A stretch of DNA of 64,000 bases. It comes from Triglochin maritima. Lineage: Eukaryota > Streptophyta > Magnoliopsida > Alismatales > Juncaginaceae. The DNA lies in contig OY821779.1 of NCBI GenBank assembly GCA_963682175.1, forward strand, positions 2,802,501-2,866,500, read 5' to 3'. A program made the translations under genes and the position numbers. Positions 11,645 through 22,105 of the stretch are shown in pieces. A model generated the notes under the pieces. It saw only the letters and a list, made by a program, of their open reading frames with translations, had not been told where the DNA came from and did not search any database. How positions within the stretch are numbered: the stretch's first letter is position 1; each line of letters begins with the position of its first letter.

Positions 11645-13028
11645 TTCTTCTTTGGAGAGTCGAAGAGAAGATTTGGTTTTGGGATAAGAGAGTAGTGAGG
11701 AGGTTACAGAGTAAGATTGCGATACCCGACCCGATTAAGACCCGTCAGTTCCCGGATCCGATTACGTAGCAAGCAATGATGCACGTCATTGGGACTCAAA
11801 ATGGTCATGATATGGAACGGATATCGTATTTATTATATTTATATCATGAGTATGTATATGGTTATTTTTCGGTTTTTATAATACATAACTATATTCCAGG
11901 TCAAAATACGAAGGACAATCGAATATGGATTTGATTCGGATATTATGTTTTTAACTTTTAAATTTATGAAAAATCTTGAAAGTAATTGTCTCTTTACATC
12001 TGCTCAAACTGTACACCTATTTTTGGATCAGCCCAAGAACATGTGAGAAATTGGTTTTCAAAAGCCGAATTTGAGAACATCCATGTCAAAATCCAACAAT
12101 GAAAGAATTATAACAAAGCTCGTAAACAAAATTGAGGTCCAATAACATAATAAAACAACCAAAACAAAATCAAAATTTTGTTTAACCAATCACTGAACGT
12201 GGAGCCTCTGCTCATTGAAAGAACTTTGTAGTTGGGACCGACCCAGGATTCGACCTATGGTCAGCCGTCAGCATAGTCTAGAACGAGTCTCAGAAATGGA
12301 AGTCCTACAATAACCAAAATGTGCACAATGGCTAAAGAGAATCCAATTGTAGTAGGTAAAAATCTATCAAAGTAAACACAATAGCTAATGGTACAAATCA
12401 TGACAGAACTCAAATTCCGTAGGGGATGTTTCCCAACAAAACAAAAAAATCAGAAAAAAATATAAAGCTACAGTCGGACATATCTCGTTCTTATGGTTAG
12501 CAAGCAAAACTTGCCTGAACTATTATATTAATTGTAGTTACTGATCATTTTCTTGATTACTGAAGCTACATGTCAGTGATGTCACCAACATAAAAGTGCA
12601 TGCATGCAAACTACCCACCCACCATCTAGCTTTACATAATAAAACTACCCTCCCTCCTCTCAACATAAAAAAACAACTGAAGTCTATTACTCTATTAGAT
12701 TCACCCTTTTATCTTATTCTTAATGAATCACTAACATGCAAATCCCCCTCATGTTGATCCACCAAACACCTCTTCATCCTGTCATCATATCAAACCAATA
12801 ATAATCGCTCCAGAACTTGTCATTTTGATAGTAGTCTCCTTTCCACTGTAGGAAGAAGAAGATGGAAGGAAATAGAATGGTGAAGAAAGGGTGAAGACAG
12901 ACTGGATTTGGACATTGGAGAATTGGGTTAGGGATACGGACGTCTAAGATTTTAGATAGAGAAGAAACATAAAATGTGAACGGTCAGGATATGTTTAAAA
13001 GGGCAGGGGAAGTCAGGCTATATAAGAT

Positions 13029-13031
<3 letters not shown>
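11645..13031. other. Intergenic, no gene recognised
   Basis: Holds the PSRP-3 promoter at its left end (divergent GA-rich strand near 11,560-11,700) and otherwise AT-rich sequence. A tract near 12,230-12,300 looks like a decayed repeat but has no identifiable ends. Confidence 0.5.

Positions 13032-13064
<33 letters not shown>
13032..13064. repeat. (GA)n microsatellite
   Basis: Uninterrupted alternating AG for about 33 bp, about 190 bp downstream of the stop codon of the PLAC8-type gene. Confidence 0.95.
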
Positions 13065-13071
<7 letters not shown>

Positions 13072-13253
13072 CCACCTGAATGCGGAAGCTAATGAAGAAT
13101 TTACAAGCATGAAATAACCGAGCAAGACACACTACGAATCACATATGTTACGCATGTAACCTCACACCACAAGAAGAACAAGTAATAAAGTATTAAAAAG
13201 CAATATGTCTTCTCATCACATTGTATCATCCTTAATTTAGTCTAACTAATTAA

Positions 13254-14411
13254 TCAGCGTCTCATTCTTCCTTCAACCACCGGAGCTACGTAGCGTCCTC
13301 GTCCTTGCCACCCTACAATCCCCAAACAAATGCATGCACATTAGAATAAAAAGAGAAAAAAAGAGTAACAACATATATATATAGAAGAATGTTTCTACCA
13401 AGTCTGGGATCGAATCCGCGTCTTCTGAGTTCTCTGTACTCTTGGCAAAGGGCACAAGACTCACAACAGCAGTGAACGAGGCAATCGCAGCAAGGTGTCT
13501 CCTCCAACAAGTGCTGACCCCTCAGCTTCGATCGGTAGAAGCACGAGTACAAACATGAACACCCCGTCATACACATTATCATCGCGTATAACGCTCCGCT
13601 CACCCCGCAGGCTTCAACCGCAACCAAAAACGTCAACATTAATTTACCACAACATTTCAGTTTATAACACAAGGGACACTTACCTAGTGTTGTTTTTTTT
13701 AAGCCCTAGAGTCTTGTTAAAATCTGGCATGATACTAACACGATACGAAAACTAATTATATAGGTGGCTCTGATTTTGTTTAAGAGTTGTTGTCATACAT
13801 ATACTTATGTCTTGTCCAGACGAGCATTTTTTTTGAGGAATATTGTACATGTTCGACAAAAACAATATCGTATCATTTGTTTGCTTTCACTTATTAGCTT
13901 TACACAACATGACTCAATTGACATCCCATGTGTAACCCTACATTAGTATATTTCTTGTGTATACTTTCACAAAAGTGTATACATGGTAGATAAACACGAA
14001 ATCAAAGAAGAAACAAATACACTTATGCAATATGCATGCATGGAGATATAAAGGAACTCACAAGTAGTTCCACCGTCAACAATTTCAGCAATCCGACCAA
14101 ACGTGACGCATGGGCACAAACACGTAAAGCAACCTGAATAGACAATGTCGCATTAGGATCTACGCATGCATGCATGCATGCACGTACGTAAAGGAAAACA
14201 AAACCAAAGATGCGAATGGATAAACTAAAGTAAGGATGGTGGAACAACAATTGCCAACGTCATCGAAACAGCTGAAGAGGCCAGTGGTCCATGGGATGGG
14301 GGAGAGGGGTCGGATCACCGACGGGGGCGGGCATGGTTGGATGGTAGAACTGTTAGTGTTGGGCACTTGGGATGGTGGCAGTGGTGATGTCATTGAAGAG
14401 GGGAGTTCCAT
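13254..14411 (-). CDS. PLAC8-family protein, PLANT CADMIUM RESISTANCE-like
   Basis: Four exons on the minus strand: 14249-14411, 14062-14133, 13399-13611 and 13254-13312, giving 168 residues with consistent phases. The proline- and serine-rich N-terminus (residues 1-40) leads into [14 protein letters not shown], the signature CCFTCLCPC (55-63), then [12 protein letters not shown] second hydrophobic Cys-rich stretch ([18 protein letters not shown]) and [17 protein letters not shown] follow. This layout is the PCR/FW2.2-like PLAC8 family: small membrane proteins implicated in Cd and Zn export and in organ size. An in-frame upstream ATG at 14,528 would add 39 residues; 14,411 was preferred because the extension lacks family character. 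Intron 1 is only 115 bp and contains GCATGCATGC repeats. Confidence 0.88.
14161..14190. repeat. CATGCATG (RY-type) repeat in an intron
   Basis: GCATGCATGCATGCATGC followed by ACGTACGTA, inside the 115-bp first intron of the PLAC8-type gene. RY elements (CATGCA) bind B3 transcription factors in seed promoters. Here it may simply be a tetranucleotide microsatellite. Confidence 0.6.
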
Positions 14412-14528
14412 TGTGACTTGTGAGTGAGAATGTGGTGATCGAACTGATTCAAAAAAATTAAGATTGGTGGTTATGGAATAGATGACTGAATGGTAACCGC
14501 AGGGAAGTAGGGTGTGTTGTTGATCCAT

Positions 14529-15089
14529 CCAATGGGATGCGATTATAGATGTTTGCAGTTATAGATCGAGGTGGGCAATCTAGGATCGCATCTCTAATTG
14601 GTTGTAACTTGTAACCACTAGCGCTAATATTAGATTAATACATGTTCCTTCTCTACCAAGTTCATGGGGGAAATTAACTTCTAAAAATGTTATGAACTTA
14701 TCTCAAGTGTGATTTGAGTAGATATATATTAACGCTAATGGTTGAAAGTTACAAGCAAAATATAATTTTCTTTGGGTGTTATCACTTGGTGAATATTTCT
14801 AACAAAAGTACTCGTATTTAATGTCTTAATTTTGATAAAGTTGGTGTTGTGATTAAAGGGCTAAAGTTGGTGGGTTGTTTGCATCGAGAATAAATAATGA
14901 GAGAATTATAAGGAAAAAATAACATCATAATTACTATATTTAGGACTTTAGGTAAAGCACAACTTTTTGTTCGTAAGGGTATTTTAGTAATGTTTGGAAA
15001 AGCAAAATCTAAAATTCTAGACAGTCGAACAAAAAACAACGAGAATTATTTTTTCTTTAAAATCTGTTTTTTCAGAGGGGAGGTAGGAG
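14529..15089. other. Intergenic, upstream of PLAC8-type gene
   Basis: AT-rich; should contain the promoter of the minus-strand PLAC8-type gene. No convincing TATA box or other element could be fixed. Confidence 0.5.
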
Positions 15090-15324
15090 AGAGCATCAGA
15101 CCGGACCAAACCCGGACTCAGATACTCTCCGGGTCCAAATCGAAAATCGAACCAGTGAAATTCAATTTGGTCCAAAAATCTGGATCGGACCGAAATTTTT
15201 GGGATAAAATTGTGTTTTAGATAATATTCGGATCGGACCGAAACCCGAACCCATCCCGAAATCTAGACCGGAACCTGGATTGATCGGATTCGGTCCGGAC
15301 CGAACCCGGACCAGTCCATGCTCT
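15090..15324. mobile_element. Short inverted-repeat element (MITE-like), CGGACC-rich
   Basis: Ends AGAGCATCAGACCGGACC at the left and, as reverse complement of the right end, AGAGCATGGACTGGTCC. The interior repeats GGATCGGACCGAA twice (about 15,182 and 15,231). Imperfect terminal inverted repeats and 235-bp size fit a MITE. No clean target duplication was seen. Confidence 0.5.
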
Positions 15325-17259
15325 ACCCCAGGGGAGGAAGGAGGATTTCGGAAAATGTTCATAAAAGAGGCCAAAAAGTCTGTAAGATTTGTAAAGGGAA
15401 AATTTGCATTGCAAAAGGACACTCTGTCACCACAAAGCACCATATGAATTATTCTGTGCTATATGATAAAATAACATATGACTTATGTTTATATTAGGAT
15501 TTTCGCTAACGTGCCACTTTAAATTAAACAGCATAATTCTATGATTAATACCCGCCACTGGATACCTACCAATAATTTGAATGACACTTGAGTGGAATGA
15601 AGACTTGGGAGTGGATTCAAGCGTGTAGCCAAGATCCTCAGCAATACTCTTCCAGAACAATGCCAAATGGATAAGCTTCAATTAGATGTGAAGAGAACTC
15701 ACACGAAAACACCCGCCTCTGGATACCTATGTTGCCTTCTTTTTTGCAACTTGATAATGCTGCCTTGCGTGTGTGCTTGTCGAGGACAAATTAAGCAGGC
15801 ATGGCCACTGGTGTCAAGCATGTCGTGTGTAATAATATATGGTCCTATATACTACATAAAATCACCCCAACTCCAACTACGATGGAGTAGTTGTATTATG
15901 ATGGAACATATTGGTGACTGCAGTGCTACCTTTTGTATTTTCGTGGAATTTCATGTTTTAGAACAGCTAACTATCTCGTGCAGGCCTGCATGGATACCAC
16001 TCATTCATACTTGCCATCGATGAGCTAAGATAGTTTAACTGGTCACATTGCTGTCCTTTCAGCTAAAAATTAAAAGTTGGATTCACAATGGCTGCAAGAA
16101 GGGTAAGATTTTCTTCATCTTCTCCGTTCGGGAGTTGTGTGTGTGTTACATGCACCTCTTGTTGAAATTGAAATAATAAAAAACGTAATTTTAAAAAAAA
16201 ACTTTACAAAGTAGAGAATATTGGGGTAATTCCCAGACGTACGCTTGTAGTGACGGAGTTTCTTTTTGCTTTTCGGTTCAAGCTCAAAACTCCAATAAGC
16301 TCTCAGCTAACTCCCCGTTAACTACGTGCAAGACACTAAAGTCGCCCCATGCGAATGTCTCAACCCCTGTGCTAGTCCTTAAATGCACATAGATGGAGCA
16401 ACCTCCGTTTTGTATTCACTACACAATTATACAAAAATACAAGTTCCTAATCGTTTGTTGTAACAACCCCACAACTCAACGTCCACTAGTACAGTGCTCT
16501 CACTAGTTGGTTGTGACAATCCCAAAACTCAATGCCCACTCGTGCAAACTCTCACTGGCTGCTTGTCCTGATGGCTTGGTTGTTCGGTCGGTCGGTTGGT
16601 TCTCTGGTTGTGTCCCCTCATAACTCAACGTTCCTTTATATAGGCCACCGTCTATAGTTGTTACTACAAGAGGCATTTAAGTGCTCACTCAATGTCCCTA
16701 CAAATTCGTATCTGAAAATGCTAGAGGAGCCAGGAAAGTTATTGTTTGCACCAACAAACCAACAAACTTTCCTAATATGTTCCGCCCAGATCTTCTCCCT
16801 TCAAGTGTTTGTCTTATTTGCTTTGCCTGATGGCTGCGCCTCAGGTGTAACACTCCCAACTTGTCAAATCTACCCAATTCAAACTTGGTGTCTGGCTGGC
16901 ACAAACGAGTCTCATACCCGAATGAAGATCCGCCTGAATCCTAGTAAGCTGCCCAAATTTGCTTGGCCCATTAACGACCAAATTTGCCTTGCGCTTTCGA
17001 ACCCCTGTGACCCAATGTGTTTCCTTGAACCCATCCTATGGCTCAGTCCAGGAGAATCATTTGGGTCACCAGGCCACGACGACCTTAACCCTGTAACACT
17101 TGCCAGCATTCAACTATGTCAGATAATCAATATGACTTACTGGTTTAAAGATATTTAGCTAATTTTCTTTGCTATATTTTGAAAAACTTAAATCGTAATT
17201 ATGAGTTGTAGCCTGTAGGTCAAACAAATAGAGTTATAGTGCTGCGGATGATACTTGAG
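15325..17259. other. Intergenic with probable decayed repeats
   Basis: Around 16,460-16,560 two related segments (AACCCCACAACTCAACGTCCACT and AATCCCAAAACTCAATGCCCACT types) are repeated about 60 bp apart. An open frame of 166 codons at 16,658-17,158 reads without stops but shows no domain. Most likely an old retroelement fragment; no gene can be supported. Confidence 0.45.
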
Positions 17260-17268
17260 TTTTTTTAT

Positions 17269-17769
17269 GGGTTAATTACATTTTGACCCCCTGAACTATA
17301 CCTTAGTATCACTTTGCACCACTGAACTTTCATTTTGTAACACTTTGCTCCACTGAACTTCAAAAATTCATTATTTAACACACATTCGTCGTTTTTTTCA
17401 CCTTTTTTTTGTTGTATCCCTGATACACTCCTAAACCTATATTTATGTGAAAGTTTGGATCGAAACTGAGGTCGGATATGGTTGGAATTTGAGTCCAATT
17501 GTGTGATAATACGACCCAAAATCCAACCATATCCGACATCCATTTCGATCCAAACTTTCACGTAAATATAGGTTTAGGAGTGTATTAGAGATACAACAAA
17601 AAAATGTGGAAAAAAAACGTTGAATGTGTGTTAAATTATGAATTTTTGAAGTTAAGAGGATCAAAGTGTTACAAAATGAAAGTTCAGGGGAAGTAACTGT
17701 TACTTTAAAAGTTCAGGGGTGTAAAATGATACTAAGGTATAGTTCAGGGGGTCAAAATGTAATTAACCC
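17269..17769. mobile_element. MULE-type palindromic MITE, family GGGTTAATTACA, copy 1
   Basis: A 501-bp near-palindrome starting GGGTTAATTACATTTTGACC and ending with its complement TGTAATTAACCC. The arms carry repeated CCCCTGAACT words mirrored around the centre near 17,510. It is flanked by perfect 9-bp duplications TTTTTTTAT (17,260-17,268 and 17,770-17,778), the target size of Mutator-like elements. No coding capacity. A sister copy is at 44,395-44,910. Confidence 0.9.
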
Positions 17770-18124
17770 TTTTTTTATACGTTAGAACTTGGTTTCCCAT
17801 GTTGTTTTTTCTTAATTAAATTCTCAAAGAATATGGTGGTCATACGTTCCAATAAATATTGAGGGCATACAACACAAATCTCTCCACACGAAATAAGACA
17901 CCATCTCCAATACCTTTTCAGTCCCCTGTTTACGTACTATATAACATCCATTAATTAGTATGACCCCTTCAACAAAATTAAATCTTAATCTATATTGAAC
18001 TCGATCCACAAGGATCTCGTCCATCGACTTCGACCGACCACCATACATATTACATAACAACAAAGGAACAAACAGAGAAATAAAGGAAGTAACAAATTAA
18101 ACCGGAACTCCTGTGTATCATATA

Positions 18125-19877
18125 TCATCTTCTAGAGCTCATAAACACCTTGATCTTCTCCACCATCTCCTGTGTCCTCCTCTTCGCCAAACCGGAACTC
18201 TGGAGCACATGAAATGCATGCCCAACTCCTTCATGCACCGCTATTTCGACGCTTTTCCCCGCCACTCTCAACGTCCGGCAGAATTCCACTTCTCGGTCCT
18301 GCAACATGTCCAACTCCGCTATGCACATGAGGAATGTTGGTAGTCGGATATGCTCGAGAGGGCGGGAGGAAGGGTTGGAGTAGTGGTGGTCGCGATTTGC
18401 TCCTACTGGCAAGGCCAGACGCCAGTAAGTGTCTGACACGGGGAGAGATAGGGCCGAGGTCGGTGGTTGGAGTAGGGTTTTCTCTGATTGAGTCCTCTTC
18501 TCTCCTCCGAAGAAGGGTTGTAGTAGAATTACACCGGCGAGGAATGTTGGGAGTTGTAGTGCCTGTTGGATGATACGTATCAAAGTTAGGATATGCATCT
18601 GGTTCTTAGAATGTTGAGGGGTTTTATGCAATGTTTTATATAAATATTATATGAGTGCCGTTTTGTTATTTTATCTTTAACCCGAGTCAATGTGAGTAAA
18701 AACATATATAAAATTAGCGTTTGAAATTTCAAAAATTGTCCATTCCAAATCAACACAAATAAGTTAGGAGCACGGACAATGTTACATGAGAGAACAGAAC
18801 GAAGAGATTCTTTTTATCAAATTGTATGATGATCATAATATTACTAATAATATTTTAAAAAAATGAATTGTTTTGGAAATAATATAACTTTCCACTTATT
18901 TTATAAATATCAACTATATTGTCCAGCTCATCCAAAGTCATTCAAGTACCATCATGATTACGTCAACAACCCTTCAATTAGCTAGAAACCAACTCTTATT
19001 TACCCAACATATATTCGTTGTCTCTGTCACATTTGACTACGACTATTAGCCCTAATCAATAATTAAAAACCTCTTCTCAACACAAAAAGGATGTGCTAAG
19101 AATAACCAAAATCCGTTTTGAACTTGCGTTACATACACCATCCATCACTAATCTACAAGATGTTATTGTTCTAGTAAAACGAAATCCAAATTGCTAAACA
19201 TATAATATATCCCTAAACAAATTATTAATTAACCTTTTCACCATTAAAAAGAATAGGAAAAAAACTATATGACATTTTAATTATAAGATTAAAAACATAA
19301 GCAGCTTAATTACCACGTTGTAGGCTATGGTTGCTCCGGCGCTATCACCACTAACGAACAACCTCGACAGCTCACAGCCATTAGCCCACCAAAAACCCGA
19401 CTCGCCGCCGCGAACCACATGTCTCACCCATTTAACCGCCCTAACACCATCCTCGTAAGCCGCCGGAAGCCGGTGCTCCGGCGCCAACCGGTAGTTAACG
19501 GAAACCACAACGCACCCGACCCGAGCCGCCACCTTGGCCAAGAACTCATGATAGCAAACCCAAGCAGCCGAACCGATGCAAAAACCACCTCCATGGAAGT
19601 ACACCATCACCGGCAATTTGGCCCCCGATGAGGCCCGAACCGGCACGTAAACACGAGCCCAAAGGCGCGTGGATTGGTCTATCGACACGTCTCCGGCGGT
19701 CACACCGGGCTCGGAGGGATACGTTGGTGGAACTTCTCTTACAATTGGAAACCGGTCAACGTGACCGTCCTTGTAGACTCGTATAAGACCATTGATCTCC
19801 TCCACCGGGGCGTGGCGGCGGGTGGTGGTGGATTGGTGGTGGGAAAATCTTGGGTCACCAAAGGAGATGCCACCCAT
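18125..19877 (-). CDS. Carboxylesterase (CXE, HSL-type alpha/beta hydrolase)
   Basis: Two exons on the minus strand, 19314-19877 (188 codons) and 18125-18562 (145 residues plus stop), giving about 333 residues, the family's usual size. Oxyanion-hole motif HGGGF is at 95-99, nucleophile elbow GDSAG has Ser179, the acid lies in AELDMLQDRE (about 273-277), and the catalytic His is in GVGHAFHV (302). The family (plant CXEs and the GID1 receptor lineage) hydrolyses small esters; keeping Ser, Asp and His argues for an active esterase rather than a GID1 receptor, which lacks the His. The 751-bp intron follows the nucleophile helix. The exon 2 start is uncertain: an alternative in-frame acceptor at 18,604 would add 14 residues. 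Confidence 0.87.
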
Positions 19878-19996
19878 GTTGAATTGGCTACAAGCTAGCT
19901 AGTTTTTCCACTAGTAGACAGTAGTCTCCAGCTCTAATTATTTTCCCAAGTGATGGGGAAAGGTTTTGGTACTTGATTCTCTTGTGGTGGTGTGGG

Positions 19997-20004
19997 CTTT
20001 TATA
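19997..20004 (-). promoter_or_regulatory. TATA box of the carboxylesterase gene
   Basis: The minus strand reads CTATAAAAGCCC here, about 120 bp upstream of the ATG at 19,877. Sequence and spacing are typical of a plant core promoter. Confidence 0.65.
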
Positions 20005-21120
20005 GAGCACGAGAAGGGAACTAAAAGGGACTTGGTGGTGGGACTGCCGCTACTTGATTTGATACTTGTAGCACACAACGTCCAAGAAGATGCCAATTAG
20101 AACCACTTTTCCACCAATCTTTAATCAAGTGGTGTAGTCCTAATCCCTTCCTCGGGTATATGTTCACGTGGACGTGTGTATTTGATAAGGGTGCACGTTA
20201 CATCCAATTACGTACATTGCGACCAAATGATTGTGTTCATCATGAAATGATTGTAGATTAGCCTCTCATAATGGGAACACAAAGGAATCAAATTAGCAAT
20301 TAGCATGAACATTTGAATGAATACCTTTATGCTCAAAGGATATATATATGTAATCTTATGAGCGCGTATGGATTATTCTCATTTTGTGTCGCATTCCAAG
20401 CCCACTTCTAAGGTACGTTCTATACTTCTATACCTTGGGTTTGGGAGTCAACACATTTGACATCTCTCTCTTTTTGGTTCTCTTTTGGTGTTGTAAGTCT
20501 TTATAAGTGCAGGTAATTGAGCTTTTCCATCTTTCAAAATGTAAAATTGTCATTAGTCTTCACATGGCAAAAGTGGGGTTTGGTTTGTGTGTGGTGCTTT
20601 CTCAAAGACACTACTACACCTTTTTAATTTCATTGTGTGATGGTTGGACATTTTGAAGGTGTATATGAGAAGTAGAGTTGATTAGGCTTACTTAAGGCAA
20701 TATGGACCCATTATACCTCTACTGGTAATTATATTAGTTCTTTTAAAATGTGCACACGTTTCTAGATTTTTAATTAATTGCTTTACAATAAGTGGTAAGC
20801 ATGTCATTAGTTTTAGTTTTTTGGTGCTTCTCCATTTAGATAGTATGACTAAAATAGCCATTGCTGACTGCTGCTTTTCTGGCTTGAAAGCTAACTATAT
20901 TCTAAATTAGTAGTGCTTGATTTTATCCTTGAAGCGTGTGAGGATTATTGTATTGGGATCAAAGTATGGAATCTCACAAAAATTCAGAAAAGTTTTTCAT
21001 TTCACATTTGTAACATGCTCTAAGAAAAATGCATTACTATTATACTTTGAATCGCGAGGTTACGTTTGAAGTTACAAATTTTAATATAGATCGAAGATAT
21101 GGTGGAAGGTGCTTAATTGG
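20005..21120. other. Intergenic, upstream of carboxylesterase
   Basis: AT-rich non-coding sequence; proximal part should hold upstream regulatory elements of the carboxylesterase. No further feature recognised. Confidence 0.5.
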
Positions 21121-21129
21121 TATTTTAAA

Positions 21130-22096
21130 GGATTATTTGCTTGGGTGCCACCAATAAACAACTAAATTAGCTTTATGTCAACTGAATTTGGCTATTTGGT
21201 ATAATGCCGTAGAAAAATCAAACAAAATATTTACCTTTATGTCATTATGTCGGTAAACCGTTAACTTTTCTGTTAACGTCTGTTAAGTATATTAATATTT
21301 AATGAAAATTTTGTAGAATCACACTGAATAAACCAAAAAATCATAAAATTCATTATATGTGTTTTAAAAATTACAAAATTTTATACAAAATTTTATCTAT
21401 ACTCTCTCATCTCTATCTTTCAGCTTTCGTTTTTTATTTGTCTCTCACTAAACTTAATGACTCGATTACTAAACTAATGAAATTCGATAATTTTTTAATT
21501 TTAAAAATACAAAATAAATAATTATTGTTTATTAAAAAAATTAGTTGTCTAATAAAAATTCATTTTTATATAAAATGTGTTTTTCCAAAAATATTAAATT
21601 TTTTGTATAAAAATTCTTTTATCAATTATCAGATTCTTGTACTAAAATATTAAAAATCATGAATCTGAAATAAGATAAATAATAATAAATAATTTTTAGA
21701 ATTTCTTTTATCGAATTTCATTAGTTTAGTAATCGAGTCATTAAGTTTAGTGAGAGAAAAGAAGAAATGAAAGTTGAAAGATAGAGATGAGAGAGTGTAT
21801 AGATAAAAAAATTGAATAATTTTTTGTAAGTTTTACAACACGTATAATGAAATTTATAAATTTTTGGTTTATTCAAGGTGAATATGCAAAATTTTCATTA
21901 AATATTAATATACTTAACGGACGTTAACAAAAAAGTTAACGATTTACCGACGGAATGACATAAAGATAAATATTTTGTTTTCCTATGATATTAAGATAAA
22001 TAGTTTGATTTTTCTATGAAATTATGTCAAATAGTCAGAATCATGTGACATAAGCCAATTTATTTGTTTCTTGGTGACACTCAAGCAAATAATACC
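21130..22096. mobile_element. Foldback/MULE-type inverted-repeat element, copy B
   Basis: Same family as 4,048-5,134: left end GGATTATTTGCTTGGGTGCC, right end ACTCAAGCAAATAATACC, with shared internal words (ATGTCGGTAAACCG, CACTAAACTTAATGACTCG). It is flanked by ATTTTAAA on both sides (21,122-21,129 and 22,097-22,104), an 8-bp match that may be part of a 9-bp target duplication. The central region differs from copy A. No transposase. Confidence 0.8.
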
Positions 22097-22105
22097 ATTT
22101 TAAAA

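Noticed and set aside
16658..17158. 166-codon plus-strand open frame
   Set aside because: No recognisable domain, opposite strand also largely open, and surrounding sequence looks like decayed repeat; not reported as a gene.
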